Positions 44,950 to 53,693 of a DNA stretch of 64,000 bases are shown piece after piece (position 1 is the first letter of the stretch; each line of letters begins with the position of its first letter). The notes beneath the pieces are model-generated. The model ran no database searches. It was given only the letters and a program-made list of their open reading frames with translations, and was not told where the DNA came from. Made by a program: the position numbers and the translations under genes. The DNA is from Tranquillimonas alkanivorans. GTDB lineage: Bacteria > Pseudomonadota > Alphaproteobacteria > Rhodobacterales > Rhodobacteraceae. The stretch spans positions 248,001-312,000 of the forward strand of contig NZ_FOXA01000001.1 of assembly GCF_900115595.1 (NCBI RefSeq), in the 5' to 3' direction.

Positions 44950-47346
44950 TTAGCCCCTGAGCGCGCCGCCCGTCGCCTTTCCGACCTTCTGAACGATCTT
45001 CTGCGACACGGCGTCGATATCCTTGTCGGTCAGGGTCTTCTCTTTCGGCTGCATCCGCACCGTGATGGCGAGCGACTTCTTGCCCTCGCCAACCGAGCCG
45101 CCGACGAACTGGTCGAAGACGCGCACCTCTTCGATCAGTGCCTTGTCGGCACCCGCCGCCGCGTTGACGACGTTCAGCGCCTCGACATCGGCATCCACGA
45201 CAAAGGCGAAGTCGCGCTCGACCGCCTGAAGGTCGCTCAGCTCCAGCGCGGGCCGGGTCGCCGTCACCTTGCGCGGCAGCGGCACCTCGGTCGGCCAGAC
45301 GGTGAAGGCGACCGCCGGGCCCTTCACGTCGAGCGCGCGCAGCACCTTCGGGTGCAACTCGCCGAACACGCCCAGTACTTTCTTCGGGCCGAGGCAGATC
45401 ACGCCGTGCCGCCCCGGATGCCACCACGCCGAGCCGGTGCGCAGGATCTGCGCCTTGGCCGGTGCGCCGATGGCCGACAGCACAGCCTCAACATCGGCCT
45501 TGGCGTCGTAGACATCGACCGCGCGGGCCGCGCCGTGCGGATCCTTCGGGCCGGTGCGGCCGACCAGCAGGCCCGAGACCTGCATCTGCTGCTCTTCCGG
45601 CTCGCCGCCCTCGAAGACCGGCCCGACCTCGAACAGCGCGAGGTCCGCGAAGCCACGCGCCTGGTTGCGCGCCGCGGCCTGCAGAAGGCCCGGCAGCAGC
45701 GACGGGCGCATGTGGCTCATCTCGGACGAGATCGGGTTGTCGAGCATGGCGGCATCGCTGCCGCCACCGAAAAGCTCCGCCGCCGCCCGGTCGATGAACG
45801 AGTAGGTGACGCACTCGTTATAGCCCAGCGCCGCGCAGGTCCGGCGGGCGGTACGCTCGCGCACCTGGAGGGGCGTCAGCACCGGCTTGGGCACGCCCGC
45901 CTGCGGCCGGCGCATCGGCTTGCCCTCGAGCTTGGTCAAAGACGCCACCCGCGCGACCTCTTCCACCAGGTCGGCTTCGCCTTGCACGTCCGGACGCCAG
46001 GTCGGCACCTGCGCCATGTCGCCGTCCAGCGTGAAGCCAAGTGCCTCAAGCGTCGCGCGCTGTTCGCTCGCCGGGATATCCATGCCAACGAGCGACTGCA
46101 CCCGGTCGGTGTCCAGCCGGTAGGCGCGGGCGACGTCCGGCACCTCGCCCGCCTGCACGGCCTCGGACGCCTCGCCGCCGCAAATGTCGAGGATCATCTG
46201 CGTCGCCAGGTCCAGCCCCTCGGGCGTGAAGGCCGGGTCGATGCCACGCTCGAACCTATACCGCGCGTCCGAGTGGACCTTCAGCGCCCGGCCGGTGCGC
46301 GCGATCGTGACGGGATTCCAATAGGCGCTTTCCAGGAAGACGTTCACCGTCTCCTCGGTGCAGCCCGTCGCCTCGCCGCCCATGATGCCGGCGATGCTTT
46401 CCGGGCCCTTGGCGTCCGAGATCACCATCATGCCAGGCTGGAACGTGTACGTCTTCTCGTCCAGCGCCTCGAGCGTTTCGCCGCCTTCGGCCAGGTGCAC
46501 GCGCAGGCCGCCTTTGACCTTGTCGGCGTCGAAGACGTGCAGAGGACGGGCGCGGTCGAAAGTGAAGAAGTTGGTGATGTCCACCAGCGCCGAGATCGGG
46601 CGCAGGCCGATGGCCTTCAGCCGGTCCTGCAGCCACTGAGGCGACGGACCATTCTTCACGCCGCGAATGACGCGGCCGCAGAAGACGGGGCAGCCGTCGC
46701 GGGTGTCGTAGTCGATGCTGACGCCGATGGGCGACGGGAAAGCGCTGCTGATCCGGGCGCTCTTCGCCGGCTTCAGCGTCCCGACGCCGCGCGCGGCCAA
46801 GTCGCGGGCGATGCCGCGCACACCCAGCGCATCCGGGCGGTTCGGAGTGATCGCGATCTCGATGACGGGATCGACCTTCGCTGGATCGTTCTCAGCCAGC
46901 CAGTCGGTGAAGCGCTGGCCGACCTCGCCCGAGGGCAGTTCGATGATGCCGTCGTGCTCTTCCGACAACTCCATCTCGCGTTCGGAACACATCATGCCGT
47001 GGCTCTCGACGCCGCGGATCTTGCCGACCTGGATGGTGGTGTCGATGCCGGGCACGTAGGTGCCGGGCTTGGCGACGACAACGGTGATCCCTTCGCGCGC
47101 ATTCGGCGCACCGCAGATGATCTGCTGGTCGCCCGCGTCGGTCTCGACCAAGCAGACCTTCAGCTTGTCCGCGTCGGGGTGCTTCTCGGCCTTCTTGACG
47201 TAGCCGAGCGTGAAGTCCGACAGACGCTCAGCCGGATTCTCGACCCCTTCGACCTCGAGCCCGAGGTCGGTCAGCGTCTCCGTGATCTCGGCCACGGTGG
47301 CGGTGGTGTCGAGGTGTTCCTTCAGCCAGGAAAGCGTGAATTTCAT
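44950..47346 (-). CDS. pheT: Phenylalanyl-tRNA synthetase beta chain
   Basis: A 798-residue subunit of the alpha2-beta2 synthetase. N-terminal B1/EMAP-type OB domain (VCLVETDAGDQQIICGAPN), B3/B4 editing region with FARPLHVFDADK, B5 (YRFERGIDPAF), catalytic-like B6/B7 and the C-terminal anticodon-binding FDX domain (LAITVRMQPKEKTL). The pheS partner is 1.4 kb upstream rather than adjacent, with three small genes between. Confidence 0.98.
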   Translation of the reverse strand: MKFTLSWLKEHLDTTATVAEITETLTDLGLEVEGVENPAERLSDFTLGYVKKAEKHPDADKLKVCLVETDAGDQQIICGAPNAREGITVVVAKPGTYVPGIDTTIQVGKIRGVESHGMMCSEREMELSEEHDGIIELPSGEVGQRFTDWLAENDPAKVDPVIEIAITPNRPDALGVRGIARDLAARGVGTLKPAKSARISSAFPSPIGVSIDYDTRDGCPVFCGRVIRGVKNGPSPQWLQDRLKAIGLRPISALVDITNFFTFDRARPLHVFDADKVKGGLRVHLAEGGETLEALDEKTYTFQPGMMVISDAKGPESIAGIMGGEATGCTEETVNVFLESAYWNPVTIARTGRALKVHSDARYRFERGIDPAFTPEGLDLATQMILDICGGEASEAVQAGEVPDVARAYRLDTDRVQSLVGMDIPASEQRATLEALGFTLDGDMAQVPTWRPDVQGEADLVEEVARVASLTKLEGKPMRRPQAGVPKPVLTPLQVRERTARRTCAALGYNECVTYSFIDRAAAELFGGGSDAAMLDNPISSEMSHMRPSLLPGLLQAAARNQARGFADLALFEVGPVFEGGEPEEQQMQVSGLLVGRTGPKDPHGAARAVDVYDAKADVEAVLSAIGAPAKAQILRTGSAWWHPGRHGVICLGPKKVLGVFGELHPKVLRALDVKGPAVAFTVWPTEVPLPRKVTATRPALELSDLQAVERDFAFVVDADVEALNVVNAAAGADKALIEEVRVFDQFVGGSVGEGKKSLAITVRMQPKEKTLTDKDIDAVSQKIVQKVGKATGGALRG

Positions 47347-47447
47347 CAGTCCGCCTGTCTCTCGTCTCGGGTCAGGCGGTGCTTATCGCATGTGTCGGAA
47401 GGGGGGAAGGGGCCGACGGGTCCGGCCCGCCCCCGGCGCGGCATGCA

Positions 47448-47472
47448 GCCCGGACCGCGTTGCGGTCCGGGC
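47448..47472 (-). terminator. Terminator-like hairpin
   Basis: A perfect 11-bp stem GCCCGGACCGC/GCGGTCCGGGC with a 3-base loop, eight bases beyond the stop of the small membrane-protein gene and upstream of pheT. No T run. Confidence 0.6.
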
Positions 47473-47480
47473 AAGCAGGG

Positions 47481-47690
47481 TCAGGCGGTCAGTCGCAGTT
47501 CCACCGGCGCGACCGGGGCAACCTGGGCGGCTTCCACCGGCTCATCGCCGTCGAACCAGCCGAAGATCCAGGCCAGCGCAGCCAACACCACGATGACCGC
47601 GATGGTGATCCACAGCCACGTCATCGAGCCCTTCTTTTCGTGTGTTTCCGTAACCTTCGGGTCGCGATAGTTCTTCGGGTCTTGTGCCAT
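47481..47690 (-). CDS. Small single-pass membrane protein
   Basis: Sixty-nine residues: a charged N-terminus (MAQDPKNYRDPKVTETHEKK), one transmembrane helix (TWLWITIAVIVVLAALAWIF) and a short Val/Ala/Pro tail. Starts at 47690 after GGAGG. No family recognised; sits between pheS and pheT with other small genes that look stress-related. Confidence 0.65.
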   Translation of the reverse strand: MAQDPKNYRDPKVTETHEKKGSMTWLWITIAVIVVLAALAWIFGWFDGDEPVEAAQVAPVAPVELRLTA

Positions 47691-47869
47691 GTCGTCCTCC
47701 TGTCGCCGTTGATAGGCCTTTCCTCCCGTCAACTTGCGGCGACACTCCGCTGTTCCCCGATCCGCGGTGATCACATTTTCAGCGGCCGCGAAACCGCCCG
47801 CTCGCCCCGCCGGTTGACCCGGTGATGCCGCCCCCGTGCGGCCCTTCACGACGAACAGGAGAAAACGCA

Positions 47870-48364
47870 ATGCAACGCGCCGTGACCGCGATCTATCGCA
47901 CACACCAGACCGCCGCGCTTGTCCGCAACGAGCTTGATACGCTGGGGGTGCCGCGCGGCTATATCCACATGATCCCCGAGACCGAGGACCGGCTGCCCGA
48001 GGGCTCGAGCCGCGACGTCGGTCCCTATAACCAGGAGATCCACGACCTTCACCTGCCCGAGGACGACACGCGCACCTATCAGCAGGCGGTGAAAAACGGC
48101 GATTACATCGTGTCGGTGGACGTCGAGGACAACGCCGACCTCGACCGCATCAAGGACATCATGCGCCGGCCCGAGGACTCCCGCGATATCGACGCGCTCG
48201 ACACCGAGTACGCGGGGGCCGAGTACATCCCCTTCCGCCACTCCGACGCGCCGCCCTACACAGAAGGGCAGCGAGGCGTGCGCGATCCCGGCAGCCCCGG
48301 CGAGCGGGGACACCTGCGCGGCTACACCCGCTCCGAGCCGATGCGCGACCGCACCCGCGACTGA
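47870..48364 (+). CDS. Hypothetical protein with general-stress 17M-like domain
   Basis: A 164-residue cytosolic protein with AGGAG six bases before the ATG. The start MQRAVTAIYRTHQTAALVRNE... and the DYIVSVDVEDNADLDRIKDI segment suggest the beta-alpha-beta halves of the general-stress 17M (YflT-like) fold. The last ~50 residues are hydrophilic, rich in Arg, Gly and Pro. The fold assignment is an inference; the function is unknown. Plus-strand gene between pheS and pheT. Confidence 0.6.
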   Translation: MQRAVTAIYRTHQTAALVRNELDTLGVPRGYIHMIPETEDRLPEGSSRDVGPYNQEIHDLHLPEDDTRTYQQAVKNGDYIVSVDVEDNADLDRIKDIMRRPEDSRDIDALDTEYAGAEYIPFRHSDAPPYTEGQRGVRDPGSPGERGHLRGYTRSEPMRDRTRD

Positions 48365-48646
48365 TCAGCCGCCGTAGCGCTTGGCGAGGTCCTTCTCATC
48401 CCCCATCGAGGCGAGCTTGATCTCGCGCGCGAACCGGATGGTGGGCTTGGCCGCGAACAGCGCCGAGCCCACCACGAAGAACCAGATCGCCGTTGTCTCG
48501 AGGCTGTTCCAGAAGAAGAGGATCGAGCCCACCAGAAACGACGCCGCCGCGGCGAAGTCGACGCAGGTATAGGCGAGTTCGTACATCGCGTAGACCCGCC
48601 TGGTATCGTCGCTCTTTTCCCGGTTTTCCTGCCTGAACCACTGCAT
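48365..48646 (-). CDS. YrhK-like membrane protein
   Basis: A 93-residue protein with two hydrophobic segments (DFAAAASFLVGSILFFWNSL and TAIWFFVVGSALFAAKPTIR), matching the YrhK domain. The start is taken at 48646, where AAGGAG is well placed; the GTG at 48661 is an alternative. It abuts the converging gene at 48364 with no spare base. Function unknown; often near stress genes. Confidence 0.75.
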   Translation of the reverse strand: MQWFRQENREKSDDTRRVYAMYELAYTCVDFAAAASFLVGSILFFWNSLETTAIWFFVVGSALFAAKPTIRFAREIKLASMGDEKDLAKRYGG

Positions 48647-48728
48647 CGCCGTCTCCTTCACATTTCAGGAGACGGAAATGCGCGAGGCCCGGCTTCGGGT
48701 TCCCTCCCGAACCGATCGGACCGCGGCT

Positions 48729-49802
48729 TTACCCGCTCAGTCCGCCGTGCAGCGTCGGGACGTCGAGCGCGCGGAAACCGTAATGGCGCAGCCAGCGCAG
48801 GTCGCTGTCGAAGAAGGCGCGCAGGTCGGGAATGCCGTATTTCAGCATCGCGATCCGGTCGATGCCCATGCCGAAGGCGAAGCCCTGCCATTGGTCGGGA
48901 TCGATCCCGCCAGCCTGCAGCACTTTCGGATGCACCATGCCCGAGCCCAGGATCTCGAGCCAGTCGTCGCCCTCGCCCACCTTGAGCTGACCGCCCTCCC
49001 ACGAGCAGCGAATGTCGACCTCGGCCGACGGCTCGGTGAACGGGAAGTGCGAGGCGCGGAAGCGCAGCTCCACGTCGTCGACCTCGAAGTAGGCGCGCAC
49101 GAACTCCTCGAGCACCCACTTCAGGTTCGCCATAGAGATGTCGCGGTCCACCGCGAGCCCTTCGACCTGATGGAACATCGGCGTGTGCGTCTGGTCGTAG
49201 TCGGCGCGGTAGACACGACCCGGCGCGATCACCCGCAGCGGCGCGCCCTGCCCCAGCATCGCGCGGATTTGCACCGGCGAGGTGTGAGTGCGCAGCACGT
49301 GCGGCGGGCGCTCGTCGCCCTCGGCACGATGCATGTAGAAGGTGTCCATCTCTTCGCGGCTGGAATGGTGCCACGGGATGTTGAGCGCGTCGAAGTTGTG
49401 CCAGTCGGTCTCGATCTGCGGGCCCTCGGCGACCGTGAAGCCCATGTCGGCGAAGATCGCAGTGACCTCCTCGGTCACCTGGCTGACGGGATGGATGGTG
49501 CCCTGCCGGCGCGGACGCGAGGGCAGCGTCACGTCCAGCCATTCCGCGCGCAGGCGCTCGTCCAGCGCGGCGTCGGCCAGCGCTTCTTTCTTGGCCGACA
49601 GCGCCGAGTTGATCTCGTCCTTCAGCGCGTTGAGCTTCGGGCCGGCCTCCTTGCGCTCGTCCGGGGTCATCTTCCCCAGTTCGCGCATCTTCAGGCTGAC
49701 CTCGCCCTTCTTGCCGACGGCCTGGACGCGGATGTCCTCGAGCCCTGACTCGTCGGACGCTCCCGCGATCAGTCCCAGGTACTTGTCTCTCAGATCGTCC
49801 AT
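48729..49802 (-). CDS. pheS: Phenylalanyl-tRNA synthetase alpha chain
   Basis: The catalytic subunit, 357 residues: an N-terminal coiled-coil region ([11 protein letters not shown] type), class II motif 2 [20 protein letters not shown] and motif 3 [20 protein letters not shown], with [10 protein letters not shown] opening the catalytic domain. Charges tRNA-Phe together with PheT. Lies downstream of rpmI-rplT, as in E. coli. Confidence 0.98.
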   Translation of the reverse strand: MDDLRDKYLGLIAGASDESGLEDIRVQAVGKKGEVSLKMRELGKMTPDERKEAGPKLNALKDEINSALSAKKEALADAALDERLRAEWLDVTLPSRPRRQGTIHPVSQVTEEVTAIFADMGFTVAEGPQIETDWHNFDALNIPWHHSSREEMDTFYMHRAEGDERPPHVLRTHTSPVQIRAMLGQGAPLRVIAPGRVYRADYDQTHTPMFHQVEGLAVDRDISMANLKWVLEEFVRAYFEVDDVELRFRASHFPFTEPSAEVDIRCSWEGGQLKVGEGDDWLEILGSGMVHPKVLQAGGIDPDQWQGFAFGMGIDRIAMLKYGIPDLRAFFDSDLRWLRHYGFRALDVPTLHGGLSG

Positions 49803-49975
49803 CGCGCGCCTCCGGCTGTCTTCGGAGCAGGGTGCTATCCTCTCCGACGCAGCGCTGCAAGCGCGGTGGAAGCAGAGAGCCCGCCCGCTCCCATGGCGCA
49901 GGTTGCCCTACCGATCAGTGGGCGTACCGGGTCGAAGCCCGTGGTTCAGACGCGCGCGATGTTGCGAACATGAAA

Positions 49976-50005
49976 AAGCCGCGCGTCCGGCAGGACACGC
50001 GGCTT
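49976..50005 (-). terminator. Terminator of rpmI-rplT
   Basis: AAGCCGCG and CGCGGCTT with an inner GTCC/GGAC stem, one mismatch between, around loop GGCA; read on the minus strand the stem is followed by TTTTTC. It lies 23 bases after the rplT stop and separates it from pheS. Confidence 0.88.
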
Positions 50006-50028
50006 CAAAATCACGTCGAGCGGATCGC

Positions 50029-50391
50029 TCAGGCCAGCGCGGCCTTCGCCTTGTCCACGATCGCGCCGAAGGCGTCGGGCTCGTGCACGGCGAGGTCGGC
50101 CAGGACCTTGCGGTCGACCTCGATCCCGGCCAGGCCGAGACCGTTGATGAAGCGCGAATAGGTCAGCGATTCATCGTGGGCGCGGACCGCGGCGTTGATC
50201 CGCTGGATCCAGAGCGCCCGGAAATTGCGCTTGCGGTTCTTGCGGTCGCGCGTGGCGTACTGGTTCGCCTTGTCGACAGCCTGCGTCGCGGTGCGGAAGG
50301 CGTTCTTGCGACGGCCGTAATAGCCTTTCGCCGCCTTGATGACCTTCTTGTGACGGGCGTGGGTGGTGGTGCCGCCTTTGACTCGTGCCAT
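50029..50391 (-). CDS. rplT: 50S ribosomal protein L20
   Basis: A 120-residue early-assembly protein. [19 protein letters not shown] and [20 protein letters not shown] are the family N-terminal blocks and [20 protein letters not shown] the globular domain. It follows rpmI by 12 bases. Confidence 0.98.
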   Translation of the reverse strand: MARVKGGTTTHARHKKVIKAAKGYYGRRKNAFRTATQAVDKANQYATRDRKNRKRNFRALWIQRINAAVRAHDESLTYSRFINGLGLAGIEVDRKVLADLAVHEPDAFGAIVDKAKAALA

Positions 50392-50403
50392 GTCCGGATC
50401 TCC

Positions 50404-50604
50404 TTAGCGGGCGTAGGGCATGTAGGATTTCGCGAGCTTCTGGTCGGGCTCGCTCAGGACCTGGGTTCCCCGCGCGTCGCGAATGAACTTGTTGGTCCGC
50501 TTGATCATGCCGTGCCGCTTGCCGGCCTGGCCGCCGACGACTTTCCCAGTCGCCGTCACCTTGAAGCGCTTCTTGGCGCTCGACTTGGTCTTCATCTTGG
50601 GCAT
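50404..50604 (-). CDS. rpmI: 50S ribosomal protein L35
   Basis: Sixty-six residues, [20 protein letters not shown] at the start and [19 protein letters not shown] in the middle. GAGGAG precedes the ATG at 50604. No infC gene lies upstream in the window, so the infC-rpmI-rplT operon of other bacteria is split. Confidence 0.98.
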   Translation of the reverse strand: MPKMKTKSSAKKRFKVTATGKVVGGQAGKRHGMIKRTNKFIRDARGTQVLSEPDQKLAKSYMPYAR

Positions 50605-50671
50605 TTCCGTCTCCTCTGGAAGCGGTTGAATACGCGACTCGGCATGCCTCCCGGCCGGTCGCGCCGTAGGA

Positions 50672-50692
50672 GCGGGCCGTTTACAGGCCCGC
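50672..50692 (-). terminator. Hairpin ahead of rpmI
   Basis: GCGGGCC/GGCCCGC with a seven-base loop, 23 bases after the stop of the 74-residue gene and 68 bases before rpmI. It can be the pyk-unit terminator or part of the rpmI leader; no T run follows. Confidence 0.5.
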
Positions 50693-50714
50693 GGACGATC
50701 TGGCAAGTCCCCGT

Positions 50715-50939
50715 CTAGCGGGTGTACTGCGCCACCACGCGCACCACGGCGTCCGGCACGTCCTCGAACGTGTAGCCGCCGGGCTTCGTGTTCACTGCAT
50801 ATGCAACGAAGCCGCCCCCGATCACGAACAGGATCGCTGCCGCCCGCGGAGGACGCGAGTCAGTGAAGGCCGCGATGACGGACGGGATCGCGAGGGCGAG
50901 GCACACGCCGCCGACGACCAGTGCAAGATCAGGCTGCAT
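50715..50939 (-). CDS. Small two-helix membrane protein
   Basis: A 74-residue protein with two hydrophobic helices ([20 protein letters not shown] and [17 protein letters not shown]) and a short soluble tail ([19 protein letters not shown]). Starts 38 bases after pyk on the same strand and is likely cotranscribed. I do not recognise the family. Confidence 0.65.
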   Translation of the reverse strand: MQPDLALVVGGVCLALAIPSVIAAFTDSRPPRAAAILFVIGGGFVAYAVNTKPGGYTFEDVPDAVVRVVAQYTR

Positions 50940-50977
50940 TCCTCGCCCCTAGATTGATCACCCCCTGTGGATAAACC

Positions 50978-52423
50978 TTAACCGGGATCGGTCTTGAAGA
51001 TCAATCTTTCCTCGCAAGGCGCCACGCGCAGGATGTTCGTCGTGCCCGCGGTGTTGAACGGAACGCCGGCAGTGACGACGATCTGGTCCTTCTCGGTCGC
51101 GAAGCCTTCCGCCCTCGCGGCTCGGGCCGCGTTGACCACGGCCATCTTGAAGCGGTCGAGCTCGCCCGTCATCACGCAATGCATCCCCCAGCTCAGGCAC
51201 AGCTGACGGGCCGTGCGCACCAGCGGGGTGAGCGCGATGATCGGAACGTGCGGCCGTTCTCGCGCCACCAGCAGGGCGGTGGTGCCCGACTGCGTGAAGC
51301 AGCAGATCGCCTTGATGTCGGTCGTTTCGGCGATTTCGCGTGCGGCCGAGACGATGGCGTCGGCGACCGTTTCCTTCAGGCCGCCACGGCTGGCGTCGAG
51401 CACGTCGCGATAGGTCGTGTCGCTTTCGACCTCGAGCGCGACGTTGTGCATCGTCTTGACCGCCTCGACCGGGTAGTTGCCCGCGGCGCTTTCGGCCGAC
51501 AGCATCACGGCGTCGGTGCCCTCGTAGATGGCGGCGGCGACGTCCGAGACCTCGGCCCGCGTGGGCATCGGGCTCTCGATCATCGATTCGAGCATCTGCG
51601 TGGCCACGATCACCGGCTTGGCGCAGGCGCGGCACTTGCGGACCAGCCGCTTCTGGATCGGCGGCACGTTCTGCACCGGCAGTTCCACGCCCAGGTCGCC
51701 GCGCGCGACCATGATGCCGTCGCTCGCCTCGAGAATGGCGTCGAAGCTGCGCACGGCGGCCGGCTTCTCGATCTTCGACAGGATGTTCGCGCGGCCGCGC
51801 GCCAACTCACGCGCCTCCATCACGTCCTCGGCCCGCTGCACGAAGCTCAGCGCCAGCCAGTCGACGCCAAGTTCGCAGACGAACTCCAGGTCCTTGCGGT
51901 CCTTCTCGCTCAGCGCGGCGAGGGGCAGGACCACGTCGGGCACGTTGACACCCTTGCGGTTCGAGATGGTGCCGCCGACCATCACCTCGCACTCGGCGAA
52001 GTCTTCGCCGCAGTCGCGCACCTTCAGGCGAATTTTGCCGTCGTTGACCAACAGGGTCGAGCCGGGCTCGAGCGCCGCGAAGATCTCGGGGTGCGGAAGC
52101 AGCACGCGGTGGTTGTCGCCCTCGGCGTCGTTCAGGTCCAGCCGGAACGACTGGCCCTCCTCCAGTTCGGCCGCGCCGGCGGCGAATGTGCCCACGCGCA
52201 GCTTCGGCCCCTGAAGGTCGGCGAGAATGGCGATCGGGCGGCCGAGGTCGTTTTCAACCTTGCGGATGATGGCGTGCCGCGCCTCGATCTCGGAGTGGTC
52301 GCCGTGGCTCATGTTCAGGCGGAACACGTCGGCTCCGGCCTCGAACAAAGCGCGGATCGTCTCGTAATTGTTCGAGGCGGGCCCGAGGGTCGCCACGATC
52401 TTCACGTTGCGAAGGCGTCTCAT
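50978..52423 (-). CDS. pyk: Pyruvate kinase
   Basis: Converts PEP and ADP to pyruvate and ATP. The 481-residue protein starts MRRLRNVKIVATLGPASNNY at 52423, and carries NMSHGDH, the active-site Lys in ILSKIEKPAAV, Glu/Asp in GIMVARGDLGVELP and the Thr region KPVIVATQMLESM; the C-terminal allosteric domain follows. The open frame upstream to 53374 overlaps the next gene and is a shadow. Confidence 0.98.
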   Translation of the reverse strand: MRRLRNVKIVATLGPASNNYETIRALFEAGADVFRLNMSHGDHSEIEARHAIIRKVENDLGRPIAILADLQGPKLRVGTFAAGAAELEEGQSFRLDLNDAEGDNHRVLLPHPEIFAALEPGSTLLVNDGKIRLKVRDCGEDFAECEVMVGGTISNRKGVNVPDVVLPLAALSEKDRKDLEFVCELGVDWLALSFVQRAEDVMEARELARGRANILSKIEKPAAVRSFDAILEASDGIMVARGDLGVELPVQNVPPIQKRLVRKCRACAKPVIVATQMLESMIESPMPTRAEVSDVAAAIYEGTDAVMLSAESAAGNYPVEAVKTMHNVALEVESDTTYRDVLDASRGGLKETVADAIVSAAREIAETTDIKAICCFTQSGTTALLVARERPHVPIIALTPLVRTARQLCLSWGMHCVMTGELDRFKMAVVNAARAARAEGFATEKDQIVVTAGVPFNTAGTTNILRVAPCEERLIFKTDPG

Positions 52424-52555
52424 GCTGCCTCGCTCCTCGTTCTGGTTTGCGCTAACGCAGGGTCGGCGCCTTTGTGGCGGAAATACCGGCCGGTGACAAC
52501 TGGCACTCTCCCGGCCTCTCCCATAAGCAGGCCGGGTTAAGGATGTGATGATGTC

Positions 52556-53296
52556 ATGGCGTATCAACCCTTCTTCGTGATCGGCGGCGACCGGCCGTCG
52601 CGCTGGCTGGTGACCTGCGACCACGCCGCGAACACCGTGCCGGACGAGGTCGCGGGCGGTACGCTCGGCCTGAGCGATGCGGACATGCACCGCCACATCG
52701 CCTACGACGTGGGCGCCGCCGGACTGGCGAGTGCGCTGGCCGAGGCGCTCGACGCGCCCGCGATCCTCTCGAACTTCTCGCGCCTGGTGATCGACCCCAA
52801 CCGGGGCGAGGACGACCCGACGCTGGTGATGAAGCTCTACGACGGCTCGATCGTTCCCGCCAACCGCCATGCCGATGCCGCCGAGGTCGAACGGCGCAAG
52901 GCGCTGTGCTATCGCCCCTATCACGCCGCACTCGAACAACTGGCCGCGCGACGCGAGGACACGGTGATCCTGTCGATCCACTCGTTCACGCGGCAGCTTC
53001 AGGGCCGGCCGCCCCGGCCGTGGCAGGTCGCCGTGCTTTATGCCGGCGACGACCGGCTGGCGCGGCCGACGCTGGCGCGGCTGAACGCCGAGGCCGACCT
53101 GTGCGTGGGCGACAACCAGCCCTATACCGGCCACCTGCCCGGCGACGCCATCGACCGACACGCGCTGACCCACGGGCGGCCGAACGTGCTGATCGAACTC
53201 AGGAACGACCTGATCCGGCAAGAGGCCGAGCAACGCGCCTGGAGCCGGCGGCTCGCGCCGCTGCTTGACGCCGCGCTTGCCGACTCCCAGCTTTGA
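52556..53296 (+). CDS. N-formylglutamate amidohydrolase family protein
   Basis: A 246-residue metallohydrolase-like protein. Family blocks are LVTCDHAANTVP, SNFSRLVIDPNRGEDDPT, ILSIHSFTRQLQG and NVLIELRNDLIR, which supply the presumed metal His/Asp/Glu ligands. HutG-type members act in histidine degradation, but no hut genes are present, so another N-formyl or amide substrate is possible. Divergent from pyk and followed closely by the DUF1244 gene. Confidence 0.88.
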   Translation: MAYQPFFVIGGDRPSRWLVTCDHAANTVPDEVAGGTLGLSDADMHRHIAYDVGAAGLASALAEALDAPAILSNFSRLVIDPNRGEDDPTLVMKLYDGSIVPANRHADAAEVERRKALCYRPYHAALEQLAARREDTVILSIHSFTRQLQGRPPRPWQVAVLYAGDDRLARPTLARLNAEADLCVGDNQPYTGHLPGDAIDRHALTHGRPNVLIELRNDLIRQEAEQRAWSRRLAPLLDAALADSQL

Positions 53297-53314
53297 CACG
53301 AACGGAGGAGTGAC

Positions 53315-53629
53315 ATGGACGACCAGACCCGCATCGAACTCGAAGCCGCCGCCTTTCGCCGCCTGCGCGACCACCTCGCCGAGCGGACGGACGTGCAGAA
53401 CATCGACATGATGAACCTCGCCGGCTTCTGCCGGAACTGCCTGTCGCGCTGGTATCAGGAAGCCGCCAACGAGCGCGGCATCGAGATGTCCAAGGACGAG
53501 GGGCGCGAGGCGTTCTACGGCATGCCGTACGCCGAATGGCGCGAGAAATACCAGACCGAGGCGTCGGGCGCGAAGAAGGCCGAGTTCGACACGGCCTTCC
53601 GCGAGAACGTCACCGATAAGCAGGGCTGA
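53315..53629 (+). CDS. DUF1244 family protein
   Basis: A 104-residue cytosolic protein with AGGAG before the ATG. NIDMMNLAGFCRNCLSRWYQ (with CxxC) and GIEMSKDEGREAFYGMPYAE are the DUF1244 core. The family has a small helical fold and no known function. It starts 18 bases after the amidohydrolase gene and shares its strand. Confidence 0.88.
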   Translation: MDDQTRIELEAAAFRRLRDHLAERTDVQNIDMMNLAGFCRNCLSRWYQEAANERGIEMSKDEGREAFYGMPYAEWREKYQTEASGAKKAEFDTAFRENVTDKQG

Positions 53630-53636
53630 GGCCCGG

Positions 53637-53686
53637 GCGAAAGGTCTTCAGAAGACCTTTCGCAAGTTCCTTCAGAAGGAACTTGC
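53637..53686. terminator. Two tandem perfect palindromes between converging genes
   Basis: GCGAAAGGTC and GACCTTTCGC flank TTCAGAA (53637-53663); GCAAGTTCC and GGAACTTGC flank a second TTCAGAA (53662-53686). Including the TTC/GAA pairs the stems are 13 and 12 bp around a single base. They overlap by two bases and fill the whole gap between the DUF1244 gene and accA. Likely a bidirectional 3'-end element. Confidence 0.7.
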
Positions 53687-53693
53687 GCCGGCG

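Noticed and set aside
44857-47670. A 937-codon plus-strand open frame opposite pheT
   Set aside because: Mirror frame of pheT; no motif and typical shadow composition.
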